A DNA stretch of 64,000 nt, taken from CAZTAO01 sp964611645 (GTDB taxonomy: Bacteria > Armatimonadota > UBA5829). This document shows positions 53,594 through 61,379 of this stretch, piece after piece (the first letter of the stretch is position 1; every line of letters starts with the position of its first letter). The notes beneath the pieces were generated by a model. It had not been told where the DNA came from, made no database searches, and saw only the letters and a list, made by a program, of their open reading frames with translations. The position numbers and the translations under genes are program-made. Location: NCBI GenBank assembly GCA_964611645.1, contig CAZTAO010000002.1, positions 62,001 to 126,000 on the forward strand. Direction: 5' to 3'.

Positions 53594-54045
53594 TTCGATA
53601 CCTCCGTCGTGCTATCTACGTTCTGTTGGACGAACACACTGCCGAGCAGTTTCATCGCCTTGCCTATGAGTACCCGGTCATCGTGGGAAAGTGAGTCCAG
53701 TCTTGTGGAAACAACCGACTCGGCCATGCGGTCAACTGAGTCCTTGTCGGCCTGTCCTGCCTCAGTGAGGGAGAGGATGATCTTGCGGCGATCCTCGGAG
53801 TCGGTCTCTCGGTGGATGAAGCCCTTCTCCACCAAACCATCCACCAACTTCGATGCTGCCGAGATGGTCATCCCGATCGTGTTTGCCAATTCCGAGAGCG
53901 AACACCCGGAGTGGTGGCTGATGAACATCATGGCCCCGCCTTGCTGCATTGTCAGAATAACGCCGCGCCTTGCGTGTTCGCCGCGCACCATTCGCATAAT
54001 CCGGTGCGCGACCTGCAACACCAATGCGCCCAATTCTTCTTCCAT
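53590..54045 (-). CDS. MarR family transcriptional regulator
   Basis: 151 residues from the ATG with GGAAGG 6 bases upstream; an ATG at 54081 lies in the palindrome and lacks a signal. The winged helix-turn-helix is clear: CSLSELANTIGMTISAASKLVDGLVEKGFIHRETDSEDRRKIILSLTEAG at 59-107, with the wing ending in the DRR turn. It is a dimeric DNA-binding repressor usually released by small aromatic ligands. It heads the efflux operon, and a palindrome just upstream is the likely operator for autoregulation. Confidence 0.92.
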   Translation of the reverse strand: MEEELGALVLQVAHRIMRMVRGEHARRGVILTMQQGGAMMFISHHSGCSLSELANTIGMTISAASKLVDGLVEKGFIHRETDSEDRRKIILSLTEAGQADKDSVDRMAESVVSTRLDSLSHDDRVLIGKAMKLLGSVFVQQNVDSTTEVSK

Positions 54046-54065
54046 ATCAGGCCTTCCTTCCACAG

Positions 54066-54132
54066 TAGTTTCCACAAGCATCTATTGTCCCGGGCAACGG
54101 TTGCATCTGGACAATATGTAGCATGGAAACTA
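54066..54132. promoter_or_regulatory. 67-bp nested palindrome upstream of the MarR gene
   Basis: Three concentric inverted repeats share an axis near 54099: TAGTTTCCA (54066-54074)/TGGAAACTA (54124-54132), TATTGTCC (54083-54090)/GGACAATA (54109-54116) and GCAAC/GTTGC (94-98/100-104). MarR proteins bind such palindromes. It lies 20-90 bases before the regulator's start and could also fold as an mRNA leader hairpin. Confidence 0.7.
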
Positions 54133-54443
54133 TTGCCTACGGAAAGTATACCACCGTGCACACAAAAAGGAAACCATCTTTCCGATGTTTTTCTGTGCAC
54201 GTCCTATAGACGTTGGCTCGGCCCATTTTGCTAACAGGGATTCCGGAGTTGGTCCGCCTGTCTCAAAGTACGTACGTACGCAAAGTGAGAAGATAGGAGC
54301 TTGTACCCACTCCATGCGCGGGCAACTCGGCGCATAATTGAATGTACTCAGCAAAGCAGTAGAAACCGCCTGCCAAATCTGGTAGGATAGAGTAAGATGG
54401 TGTAGCAGATTGCCATTCCAGCGTCTGCAAGGGGGTAAATGGT

Positions 54444-57407
54444 ATGCGCGTGTGTAGGTTTGCCGGAGTAGTGCTGGTATGTCTTTGTCTGCTCGCGGGT
54501 CTCATTCAGAGCGCAAGAGCGGCTGCGGTCACCGAAGTGATCTCCAAGGCGTCTGGCGACAGCGAGTCCAACCAGGGCAGCGAACGTTCCTGCGTAAGTG
54601 GCGATGGCAGATACGTCGTATTTCAGTCTCTGTCCACGAATCTGCTGACGGGGATTTCGGGAGTCTACTTCCAGGTATTCCTCATAGACCGCCAAACTGG
54701 AGCCATTGAGCTGATCTCAAAGGGTTCCGACGGAAGTGAGGCGGACAGCAGTTGCTACAACCCGGTTATCAGTGCCGACGGGCGATGCATAGCATTTCAT
54801 TCGCGGGCAACTAACCTGGTTGTCAACGCTTCAGGTGACTATCATCAGTTGTATCTGTATGATCGAGTGACCGGAATCACGGAGCTGATCTCGAAAGGAT
54901 CGACCGGCTTGGAGGCAGCACAAGAGAGCAGCGACGCCTCAATCAGCAGCGACGGAGCATTTGTAGCGTTTCATTCTTCTGACGCGGGACTGGTTCCGGA
55001 CGTCGAGACACACGTGCAGGTCTACGTTCGGGACAGGTCAGGCAACAAGACAGAACTCATCTCTCAGGGATCAACGGGCATTAAGGCGGACGGCGACAGC
55101 ATGTTCCCCCGCATAAGCGCAGACGGACGATACGTCGCGTTCATGGCAGCAGCGGCTAACCTGGTTGCCGGAGTGAGTGCTGCGTATAATCAGATCTACA
55201 TCAGAGACCGAGTGGCCAAGACGACGTCAGTCGCGTCACAGTCCTCAGGTGGAGATGCGGGGAATGATGACAGCCATTTTGCGGCCGTCAGCCCTGACGG
55301 CAGGTACGTCGGCTTCGAGTCGGTGGCGTCGAACCTCGTTTCCGGCACGCCATCTGGCCGTCAGATATACCTGCGCGATCAGGTCACTGGGCAGACCGAG
55401 CTGGTATCCAAGGCCGCTGACGGGAGTGCGGCGAACGATGGCTGCTACCGGCCGGTGATTAGCAGCAGTGGCAGGTTTGTGGCGTATGAATCCCTGGCAA
55501 CCAACCTTGCTGCCGGACTGACAGGAACTTACTACCAGATCCTGGTCCGGGACCGGGCAGCCGGGTCCACAAAGGTGATCACGAAGACCTCCGGAGGAGC
55601 TGAAGGCGATGCGGACAGCTATCGGCCCGAGATGGACAGCAGCGGCAAGTTTGTTTCCTACGAGTCTCGCACCACAAACTTGGTCTCTGGGGTATCGGGA
55701 GTCTACACTCAGGTCCTGCTTGTGGACAGGGGCGACATAAGTACGCCGGACCTGGTCGTGAACCAGGCAGAGGATCAGGCCGATCCGACCACGGCGACAC
55801 ACATCGCCTTCACCGCCACGTTCGCGGAGCCCGTGCTCGGCTTCACTGCCGGGGATGTCACGATCTCTGGAACTGCCGGCGCGACCACATCTGTTGTGAC
55901 CAATCCGACAGACGATAAGATGGTCTACAGGATAGTAGTCTCCGGGATGACGGCTTCAGGATCTGTTGTCGTGAGCGTTGCAGCCGGGGTCGCGTACGAC
56001 TCATCCGGCAATCCCAACCTCCAGTCAGTAAGCACTGACAATGAAGTGACCTACAGCCTGGACCTGGACCCACCCGAAAACGTAAGCCTGTCGCCGTGGG
56101 GAGGGACGCTGGGAACAACTGAGACCGTCTTTTCAGCCCTATACCGGGATGAGAACGGACACGCTGACATCAGGAAGGCGTATCTACTCATCAACGACTC
56201 TCTGGGCCTTTCAGGCGCTGTACTCGTTATGTACGATCGCCTGGTCAATCGACTCTATCTCAAGAACGACGCAGGAACAGGCTGGAGCACTGCTTACGCG
56301 CCTGGTACCGATGTCGTGCTGGAGAACAGCCAAGCATTCTTCTACGTGAAGGACACCGCTGTCTTTCAAAGCGGGAATGACCTTACCGTTAACTGGGCGG
56401 TGGCGCTGAAAAACCCGTTCCCGGCGAAATCGCTCAACGGCTATATGTATGTTCAGGACGAGGCGAGCCATGATGTGGGCTGGACCAGGATGGGAATATA
56501 CTACAACGTCGCGCCCCAGATAGTGAGCATCTCTCCATCCACAGGGGCGCTGCCGAACGACACAGTGACCAGTCTGTCCAGTGTGTATAGAGACCTCAAC
56601 CGCACGCAGGACCTGCGCAAGTGCTACATGCTGCTATGCGAGAACTATAGCCCGTCCGACGCGATGTTCCTCTACTACGACAAGGCGGCCAACAGAGTTT
56701 ACCTGAAGAACGACACCAACACCAGTTGGGGGTTGGGATACGCTCCGGGAACTAACGTAGTCCTCTCCAACAGCCAGTGCGAGGTATATGTCAAGGATAT
56801 CACGGTGGTCGGCGTTGGAACCGATCTGACCATCACCTGGTCATTCAAGCTCAAGCCTTCGGTGGTGGAGGCAAACCTGTTCAGTTGGATGTTCGCGGCT
56901 GACTCCACGGGCAAGGCCACCAACTGGAAGAAGGTGGGCATCCATTTTACCCCGCTGCCCCCGAGCTGTGTAAGCGCGACTCCCTGCACTGGTCTGGTGC
57001 AGTCGGAGACTCCGCTGACATTTGTCACGGATTACTCCGACCCTAACGGCTGGGGCGACATCTACCTCTGCTATTTCCAGATCAGCCAGACCTCCAGCCA
57101 GGCCAACGCGATTCTGGTTTACTACAATTCCAAGCTCAACAAGGTATACCTGAAGAACGACGCCAACACAAACTGGGGCGTCGGCTACGAGCCGGGGACC
57201 AACGTGGTTCTGGAAAACAGCCAATGCAGGCTGTACGTTAGGGATATCACAGTCACTCCTGTCGGCAAAGGGAACCTGGTCATCAACTGGAGGCTTGCGC
57301 TGAAATCCATCCTTGTGCCCAAGCTGCTCGGGGTCCGGATGTACTGCCGGGACAACGAGTTGCTCAACAGCGCCTGGAAGTTCAAGGGAGCCATACGAGC
57401 ACAATAG
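54444..57407 (+). CDS. Exported 7-bladed propeller, Ig-like and triple-module protein
   Basis: 987 residues after a GGGGG ribosome-binding tract, with a signal peptide (FAGVVLVCLCLLAGLIQSARA). Residues about 30-425 hold seven repeats of some 60 residues, each with an (I/V)S(A/S/P)DGR(Y/F)VAF strand, giving a seven-bladed propeller like TolB or WD40. An Ig-like domain (about 430-530) follows. Then come three copies of an approximately 145-residue module (544-686, 687-837, 838-987), each with a YLKND(A/T) - GY(A/E)PGTxVVLENSQ - YVKD signature. I do not recognise the last module as a named family. The protein is probably surface-located or secreted; the propeller could bind a polymer. Confidence 0.75.
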   Translation: MRVCRFAGVVLVCLCLLAGLIQSARAAAVTEVISKASGDSESNQGSERSCVSGDGRYVVFQSLSTNLLTGISGVYFQVFLIDRQTGAIELISKGSDGSEADSSCYNPVISADGRCIAFHSRATNLVVNASGDYHQLYLYDRVTGITELISKGSTGLEAAQESSDASISSDGAFVAFHSSDAGLVPDVETHVQVYVRDRSGNKTELISQGSTGIKADGDSMFPRISADGRYVAFMAAAANLVAGVSAAYNQIYIRDRVAKTTSVASQSSGGDAGNDDSHFAAVSPDGRYVGFESVASNLVSGTPSGRQIYLRDQVTGQTELVSKAADGSAANDGCYRPVISSSGRFVAYESLATNLAAGLTGTYYQILVRDRAAGSTKVITKTSGGAEGDADSYRPEMDSSGKFVSYESRTTNLVSGVSGVYTQVLLVDRGDISTPDLVVNQAEDQADPTTATHIAFTATFAEPVLGFTAGDVTISGTAGATTSVVTNPTDDKMVYRIVVSGMTASGSVVVSVAAGVAYDSSGNPNLQSVSTDNEVTYSLDLDPPENVSLSPWGGTLGTTETVFSALYRDENGHADIRKAYLLINDSLGLSGAVLVMYDRLVNRLYLKNDAGTGWSTAYAPGTDVVLENSQAFFYVKDTAVFQSGNDLTVNWAVALKNPFPAKSLNGYMYVQDEASHDVGWTRMGIYYNVAPQIVSISPSTGALPNDTVTSLSSVYRDLNRTQDLRKCYMLLCENYSPSDAMFLYYDKAANRVYLKNDTNTSWGLGYAPGTNVVLSNSQCEVYVKDITVVGVGTDLTITWSFKLKPSVVEANLFSWMFAADSTGKATNWKKVGIHFTPLPPSCVSATPCTGLVQSETPLTFVTDYSDPNGWGDIYLCYFQISQTSSQANAILVYYNSKLNKVYLKNDANTNWGVGYEPGTNVVLENSQCRLYVRDITVTPVGKGNLVINWRLALKSILVPKLLGVRMYCRDNELLNSAWKFKGAIRAQ

Positions 57408-57419
57408 GCCGTATCGAGA

Positions 57420-57457
57420 GAGTTCAGTTCTGTGGGCAGGTCCGCAGAACTGAACTC
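57420..57457 (+). terminator. Hairpin after the 987-residue protein gene
   Basis: A perfect 13-base stem GAGTTCAGTTCTG/CAGAACTGAACTC with a 12-base loop just after the stop. No T-tract follows, so rho-independent termination is uncertain. Confidence 0.5.
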
Positions 57458-57476
57458 ACACCCAGACGCCCGCGAT

Positions 57477-57506
57477 TTGATTCCCGCGCCTCGAAAATGC
57501 TATCAT
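57477..57506 (+). promoter_or_regulatory. tRNA-Arg promoter
   Basis: TTGATT (57477-57482), an 18-base spacer and TATCAT (57501-57506), with TGC just before the -10. The tRNA begins 17 bases after the -10 box. Confidence 0.65.
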
Positions 57507-57522
57507 TTGATAGTGTTTTCGC

Positions 57523-57598
<76 letters not shown>

Positions 57599-57601
57599 CA
57601 C

Positions 57602-57712
57602 CCTCAGTCGCCAGTCCACGGTCGACAGTCAATAACCACCCCAACGGTTCACTCCCGACCGATGACCGACGACCTTCGACCCTCCCTTCCAACACCTAAC
57701 ACCCAACACCTG
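57602..57712. repeat. Low-complexity GACCGACGACC and AACACCTAACACC runs
   Basis: Cytosine-rich GACCGATGACCGACGACC-like units resemble the 32139 element in reverse, and CCAACACCTAACACCCAACA ends the run before the sialidase-like gene. Confidence 0.6.
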
Positions 57713-57741
57713 CTACAATAGACGCACGAGGTAACTCCACT

Positions 57742-58809
57742 ATGAACATTCTACGTTCCATTGCATTGATATTGCTGGTAGTCCTGGAGGTGGCAGTGAG
57801 CGCTGATGCGAAACCGGCGAGTTGTGTGAAGCGGGTGGTGTGCCCGACAAGTGAGCAGAACCCGCGAAACGGCGAGGGCGACATTGTCCGCCTCAAGGAT
57901 GGTCGGCTGCTTCTGGCTTACTCTCACTGGACCGCCAAAGCCGGCGCGGATGACTCCCCCTGCGAGATCGACGGCAAGTACTCCACCGATGGCGGCCTTA
58001 CCTGGGGGCCGGACTTCACCCTGATCCCAAACGACGCCATGAACCTTATGTCGGTGAGCCTGCTGCGTCTCAAGAGCGGCGAGATTATGATGGTCTACGG
58101 CCGCCGATACTCTAACTCCAAGGCGTGGATGTACGCCCGGTTCTCCAAAGACGAGGCCAAAACCTGGAGCAAGGACTATCTGGTCACCCCGATACTGGGC
58201 TACCAGGGGATGAACAATGCCCGCGTGATCCAGCTCAAGGGCGGCAGGCTGCTCGCGCCAGTGTTCTTCTGCCGTGGGGAGTCTTGGGAAAAGGACTACT
58301 TCTTCTGGGATATGGTCTACTATTCCGACGACAACGGCCGAACCTGGACCACCAAAGGCCAGAAGGTGACGGTCGATGGGTGCGGCTACGGCGCGGACGA
58401 GCCGGGGCTGGTGGAACTCAAGGATGGCCGGGTGATGATGCTCATCCGAACCGACCTCAAACAGATCTACCGCTGCTACTCCTCCGACAAGGGCGAGAGC
58501 TGGTCCAAGCCGGAACCGATGGGTCTCACCGCCCCAAGCTGCAACGCCACATGCGTGCGAATCCCATCCACCAAGGACCTCCTCCTGATCTGGAACAACC
58601 ACCCCACCGAGCGCAACCCCCTGACCTGCGCCATCTCGCAAGACGAAGGCCGGACCTGGAAGCACATAAAGAACCTGGAAGACACCCCCAAAGGCAGCTA
58701 CTCCTACACCAGCATAACATTCGTGGGCAAGACAGCAGTCCTGTCCTACTACGAGGCCGGGTGTATGCTGAAAGTGGCGGTTGTGGATGTGGCGTGGTTC
58801 TATGAGTGA
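57742..58809 (+). CDS. Exported sialidase-like BNR-repeat protein
   Basis: 355 residues with a signal peptide (ILRSIALILLVVLEVAVSADA). Five Asp-box motifs are visible: STDGGLTW, SKDEAKTW, SDDNGRTW, SSDKGESW and SQDEGRTW, marking a six-bladed sialidase-type propeller. EGDIVRLKDGRLLLAYSHW and GLVELKDGRVMMLIRTD are typical blade strands; the Arg in LIRTD and in PRNGEGD could be active-site residues. It probably acts on an extracellular glycan. The last bases overlap the end of the truncated HAAS remnant on the other strand. Confidence 0.85.
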   Translation: MNILRSIALILLVVLEVAVSADAKPASCVKRVVCPTSEQNPRNGEGDIVRLKDGRLLLAYSHWTAKAGADDSPCEIDGKYSTDGGLTWGPDFTLIPNDAMNLMSVSLLRLKSGEIMMVYGRRYSNSKAWMYARFSKDEAKTWSKDYLVTPILGYQGMNNARVIQLKGGRLLAPVFFCRGESWEKDYFFWDMVYYSDDNGRTWTTKGQKVTVDGCGYGADEPGLVELKDGRVMMLIRTDLKQIYRCYSSDKGESWSKPEPMGLTAPSCNATCVRIPSTKDLLLIWNNHPTERNPLTCAISQDEGRTWKHIKNLEDTPKGSYSYTSITFVGKTAVLSYYEAGCMLKVAVVDVAWFYE

Positions 58810-58970
58810 GAAGAGATAGCCGACGATGGGTGGCTCTTCCGCGCGAACTTCTCTGCCTTTTCTTCAAGGTGCGACCGGAGCTCCTGTTTGACGTCCAGAT
58901 ACAGCTCCCGGTCGCCCTTCAGGCCGGACGCGGCTTGGTCGGCCAAGTTGTCGAAGGGGTGGTCGGTCAT
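58800..58970 (-). pseudogene. Truncated fourth HAAS-array copy
   Basis: The minus strand opens ATG ACC GAC CAC directly over the TAA of the larger neighbour (TAATG). It encodes 56 residues, MTDHPFDNLADQAASGLKGD through EEKAEKFA, nearly identical to the first 43 residues of the two full copies, then runs into an unrelated 13-residue tail and a TAG within the sialidase-like gene. It lacks every membrane helix, so it is a remnant of a deleted copy, though it could still be translated. Confidence 0.75.
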
Positions 58971-61372
58971 TACTTGCCATCCAGCGCTTTGCGGAGGTCG
59001 GCGTTATAGTCCTTGAGCACTCTTTCTTCAGATAGACCGAGAGCCAGAGGCTTCTGCCGGGAATCGGCCATATATCCCACTATCAGCGTGTCTTTGCGCA
59101 GCCACTGTGCCTCGTTGTACATCAACCACGGCTGGATGGTCAGAGACACGAAAATGATCGCAAGGGCATATACGGGCGCCATTGACCGCGCCAAGGTGCC
59201 GAAATACAGCCTGTGTTCCCCGCGATGCCGTATCGCGTACCTTAGTGCGAAAAACATCATTGCCGCAACCAACAAGAGCCCGCCCAACCTGAGAGCCGGA
59301 TCAAGGGAGTACGAGGACCACAGTTCGACCTCATTCCCCACATACACGAGAAGCCCCGCAGGAAGCAGGAACAACGCACGAAGCCTCCAGTCCATAATCC
59401 TTTCCCGTTTGCCGGCGCGGTAGATCACCACCAGCAGAGCTGTCACGAGAAGTAACGGGAACGCACCCATTGCCAGACCTACCACACCGCGGAAATCGTA
59501 AAGGCCGTTGTATGTTCGATAATCATACAATGCCTTGGCAGCTACCAAGACAACAACCAGCAGACTTGCCTGAACCCTCAGATAGGCGACGATCTCCTGC
59601 CTGGAATCCGGGATCGGCACCTCCAGATCAGCGCATCTCTGACGAATCTTCCGCCTTACAATCGCCATCGGGATCAGTATCATCGCCAGACCCAGGATCA
59701 CATACTCCGCAATGAACCGGGGATGCATAGTGCTGGTGAAACCGAACTGCCTGCCGCCGATAGCAGGCAGTCTCGAGTATATCCAGTAGACCACCATCGG
59801 GAGAAGAATGCCCAGCAGCAAAGCCCGCAGGATATCGTGTGCAGGCAAGATGAGAAGCAGTGGAACGGACGCCGCCCTGCGCAGACGAAGCAGGGATAGG
59901 AAGCCCTGCAATATGGCGGCAATCATCAGTAGAACGAACACTGCCAGAAGCGCCTGAACAGTAGCTTCCTCTGCCAGCACGTGCTCATGCATCCTCCCAG
60001 GCGCGAGATCATTGACTGTAACACCGCGTCCGATGAATCCATTCAGCAGAGTCTTTGCGAGGTAGGAACCGTGCTGCCCAAATGGCTGTGGGGGTGGCAA
60101 GCAGTGTTCGCAGACGACGCCCGCCTTCTTGACCTCTTCCGCCCTTGACGGGTGCGCCGCCTTGCTCACAGCATCTTGCACTGCTTTGAGCCTGACATAA
60201 GTATGTCGGGCATTCTCAGCTTTGGCCTTCGCCCCCATGCTATCATAGACCTCCACAGCCGCCTTTGTCATCAGTTTGGCTGACCCCATGGTCAACAGGC
60301 CATTGATCAACGCGGTATCCGAATCGGACAGCAACAGCCTCGAGTACGGTTTCCACATATCCATGACTGCTTCAGCCTCTGCGCTCTTGCCCTGAGACAT
60401 CAGTATGCGCGCGGAACCAGGTATCCTCCTGGCCAAATTGCGGTAACGGGGAAGGTGGGGGAAGCGCTCACGCACAGTCATACTGAACATCGCGGCGTAG
60501 TCCTCGGAAAGTAGTGGGCGTGGCAGAGTTCCCAACTTCTTGCGCAGTAGTTCCTCCTGATAAGAACGCAGACAAGGTTTCTCGATAGCCTTACGCAGTT
60601 CGGCGATCCCAAGATCAAACAGACGCTGGTTGGCGAGTCTATCCTTCTGCGACTCGTCATAACCATGAGGTCCCTCTCCCCGCTCATACATCCCGCGCTT
60701 GAGGTACCATTCGGCCAGCAGGACATTATATAGAGCGTTCTGTGGTTCTATCTGCTCTCCGAGCCGCATAGTACCCAGGTAGACGCGCTCGTCCTCGTTC
60801 TTATAGAACAATGCATAATAGGCGTAGTAGATGCGGCTATCAGGTTCTTGTCTATGCGCTTCCCAATACTCACGAATTCGATCCGGGTATGACATCGGGT
60901 ATTCCAGATGGTACAGAAGATCCTCGCCATATCTATCTCGAGACTCGTCGATACCTAGGAAAGGAAGAGTATGCATGGGCGACCAGTTTCCATAATCTAG
61001 AAAGTTTATGTCTCTGATGATAGGTGCCAAAGTAGCCTGAAGCCGCGCAAACCTCCCGTACCCCAGATACAGCGCCAACAAAATCGCCACCGGCACAATC
61101 AGCGCCCCAAACGCCAGCCGGAACAGGGCCCGTAGCTTCATTCGGCGTTTGTTGGCGTTTAGGAGGTCGGCTGCTACGTCCAGGGGGGAGCCGAAGGACT
61201 TTTTGGCGAGGTCGGCGCTCTCGTCCTCGGGGTGGCCGTCGTGCGCGAACTTCTCCGCCTTCTCTTCGAGGTGGGACCGGAGTTCCTGCTTCACGTCCAG
61301 ATACAGCTCCTGGTCGCCCTTGAGGCCCGATGCAGCTTGCTCGGCTAGTTTGTCGAATGGGTGGTCGGTCAT
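58970..61372 (-). CDS. Large HAAS-domain membrane protein, array copy C
   Basis: 800 residues. A cytoplasmic N-terminal helical domain at 1-75 (LYLDVKQELRSHLEEKAEKF, SADLAKKSFGSPLDVAADLL) resembles the HAAS/permease-prefix domain usually paired with PadR-type regulators. A first helix follows near 85-105 (LAFGALIVPVAILLALYLG), then about 350 residues of helical, TPR-like sequence facing outside, and from about 460 nine or ten membrane segments. I find no catalytic motif. It starts in an AGGG-ATG-ATG context overlapping the end of copy B and ends with TAATG into the remnant copy D. Function unknown; a sensor or transporter role is conceivable. Confidence 0.75.
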   Translation of the reverse strand: MTDHPFDKLAEQAASGLKGDQELYLDVKQELRSHLEEKAEKFAHDGHPEDESADLAKKSFGSPLDVAADLLNANKRRMKLRALFRLAFGALIVPVAILLALYLGYGRFARLQATLAPIIRDINFLDYGNWSPMHTLPFLGIDESRDRYGEDLLYHLEYPMSYPDRIREYWEAHRQEPDSRIYYAYYALFYKNEDERVYLGTMRLGEQIEPQNALYNVLLAEWYLKRGMYERGEGPHGYDESQKDRLANQRLFDLGIAELRKAIEKPCLRSYQEELLRKKLGTLPRPLLSEDYAAMFSMTVRERFPHLPRYRNLARRIPGSARILMSQGKSAEAEAVMDMWKPYSRLLLSDSDTALINGLLTMGSAKLMTKAAVEVYDSMGAKAKAENARHTYVRLKAVQDAVSKAAHPSRAEEVKKAGVVCEHCLPPPQPFGQHGSYLAKTLLNGFIGRGVTVNDLAPGRMHEHVLAEEATVQALLAVFVLLMIAAILQGFLSLLRLRRAASVPLLLILPAHDILRALLLGILLPMVVYWIYSRLPAIGGRQFGFTSTMHPRFIAEYVILGLAMILIPMAIVRRKIRQRCADLEVPIPDSRQEIVAYLRVQASLLVVVLVAAKALYDYRTYNGLYDFRGVVGLAMGAFPLLLVTALLVVIYRAGKRERIMDWRLRALFLLPAGLLVYVGNEVELWSSYSLDPALRLGGLLLVAAMMFFALRYAIRHRGEHRLYFGTLARSMAPVYALAIIFVSLTIQPWLMYNEAQWLRKDTLIVGYMADSRQKPLALGLSEERVLKDYNADLRKALDGK

Positions 61373-61379
61373 CATACCC

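Noticed and set aside
54266..54285. ACGTACGTACG short palindrome as a regulatory site
   Set aside because: A simple alternating sequence with no partner elsewhere and no clear relation to a promoter.
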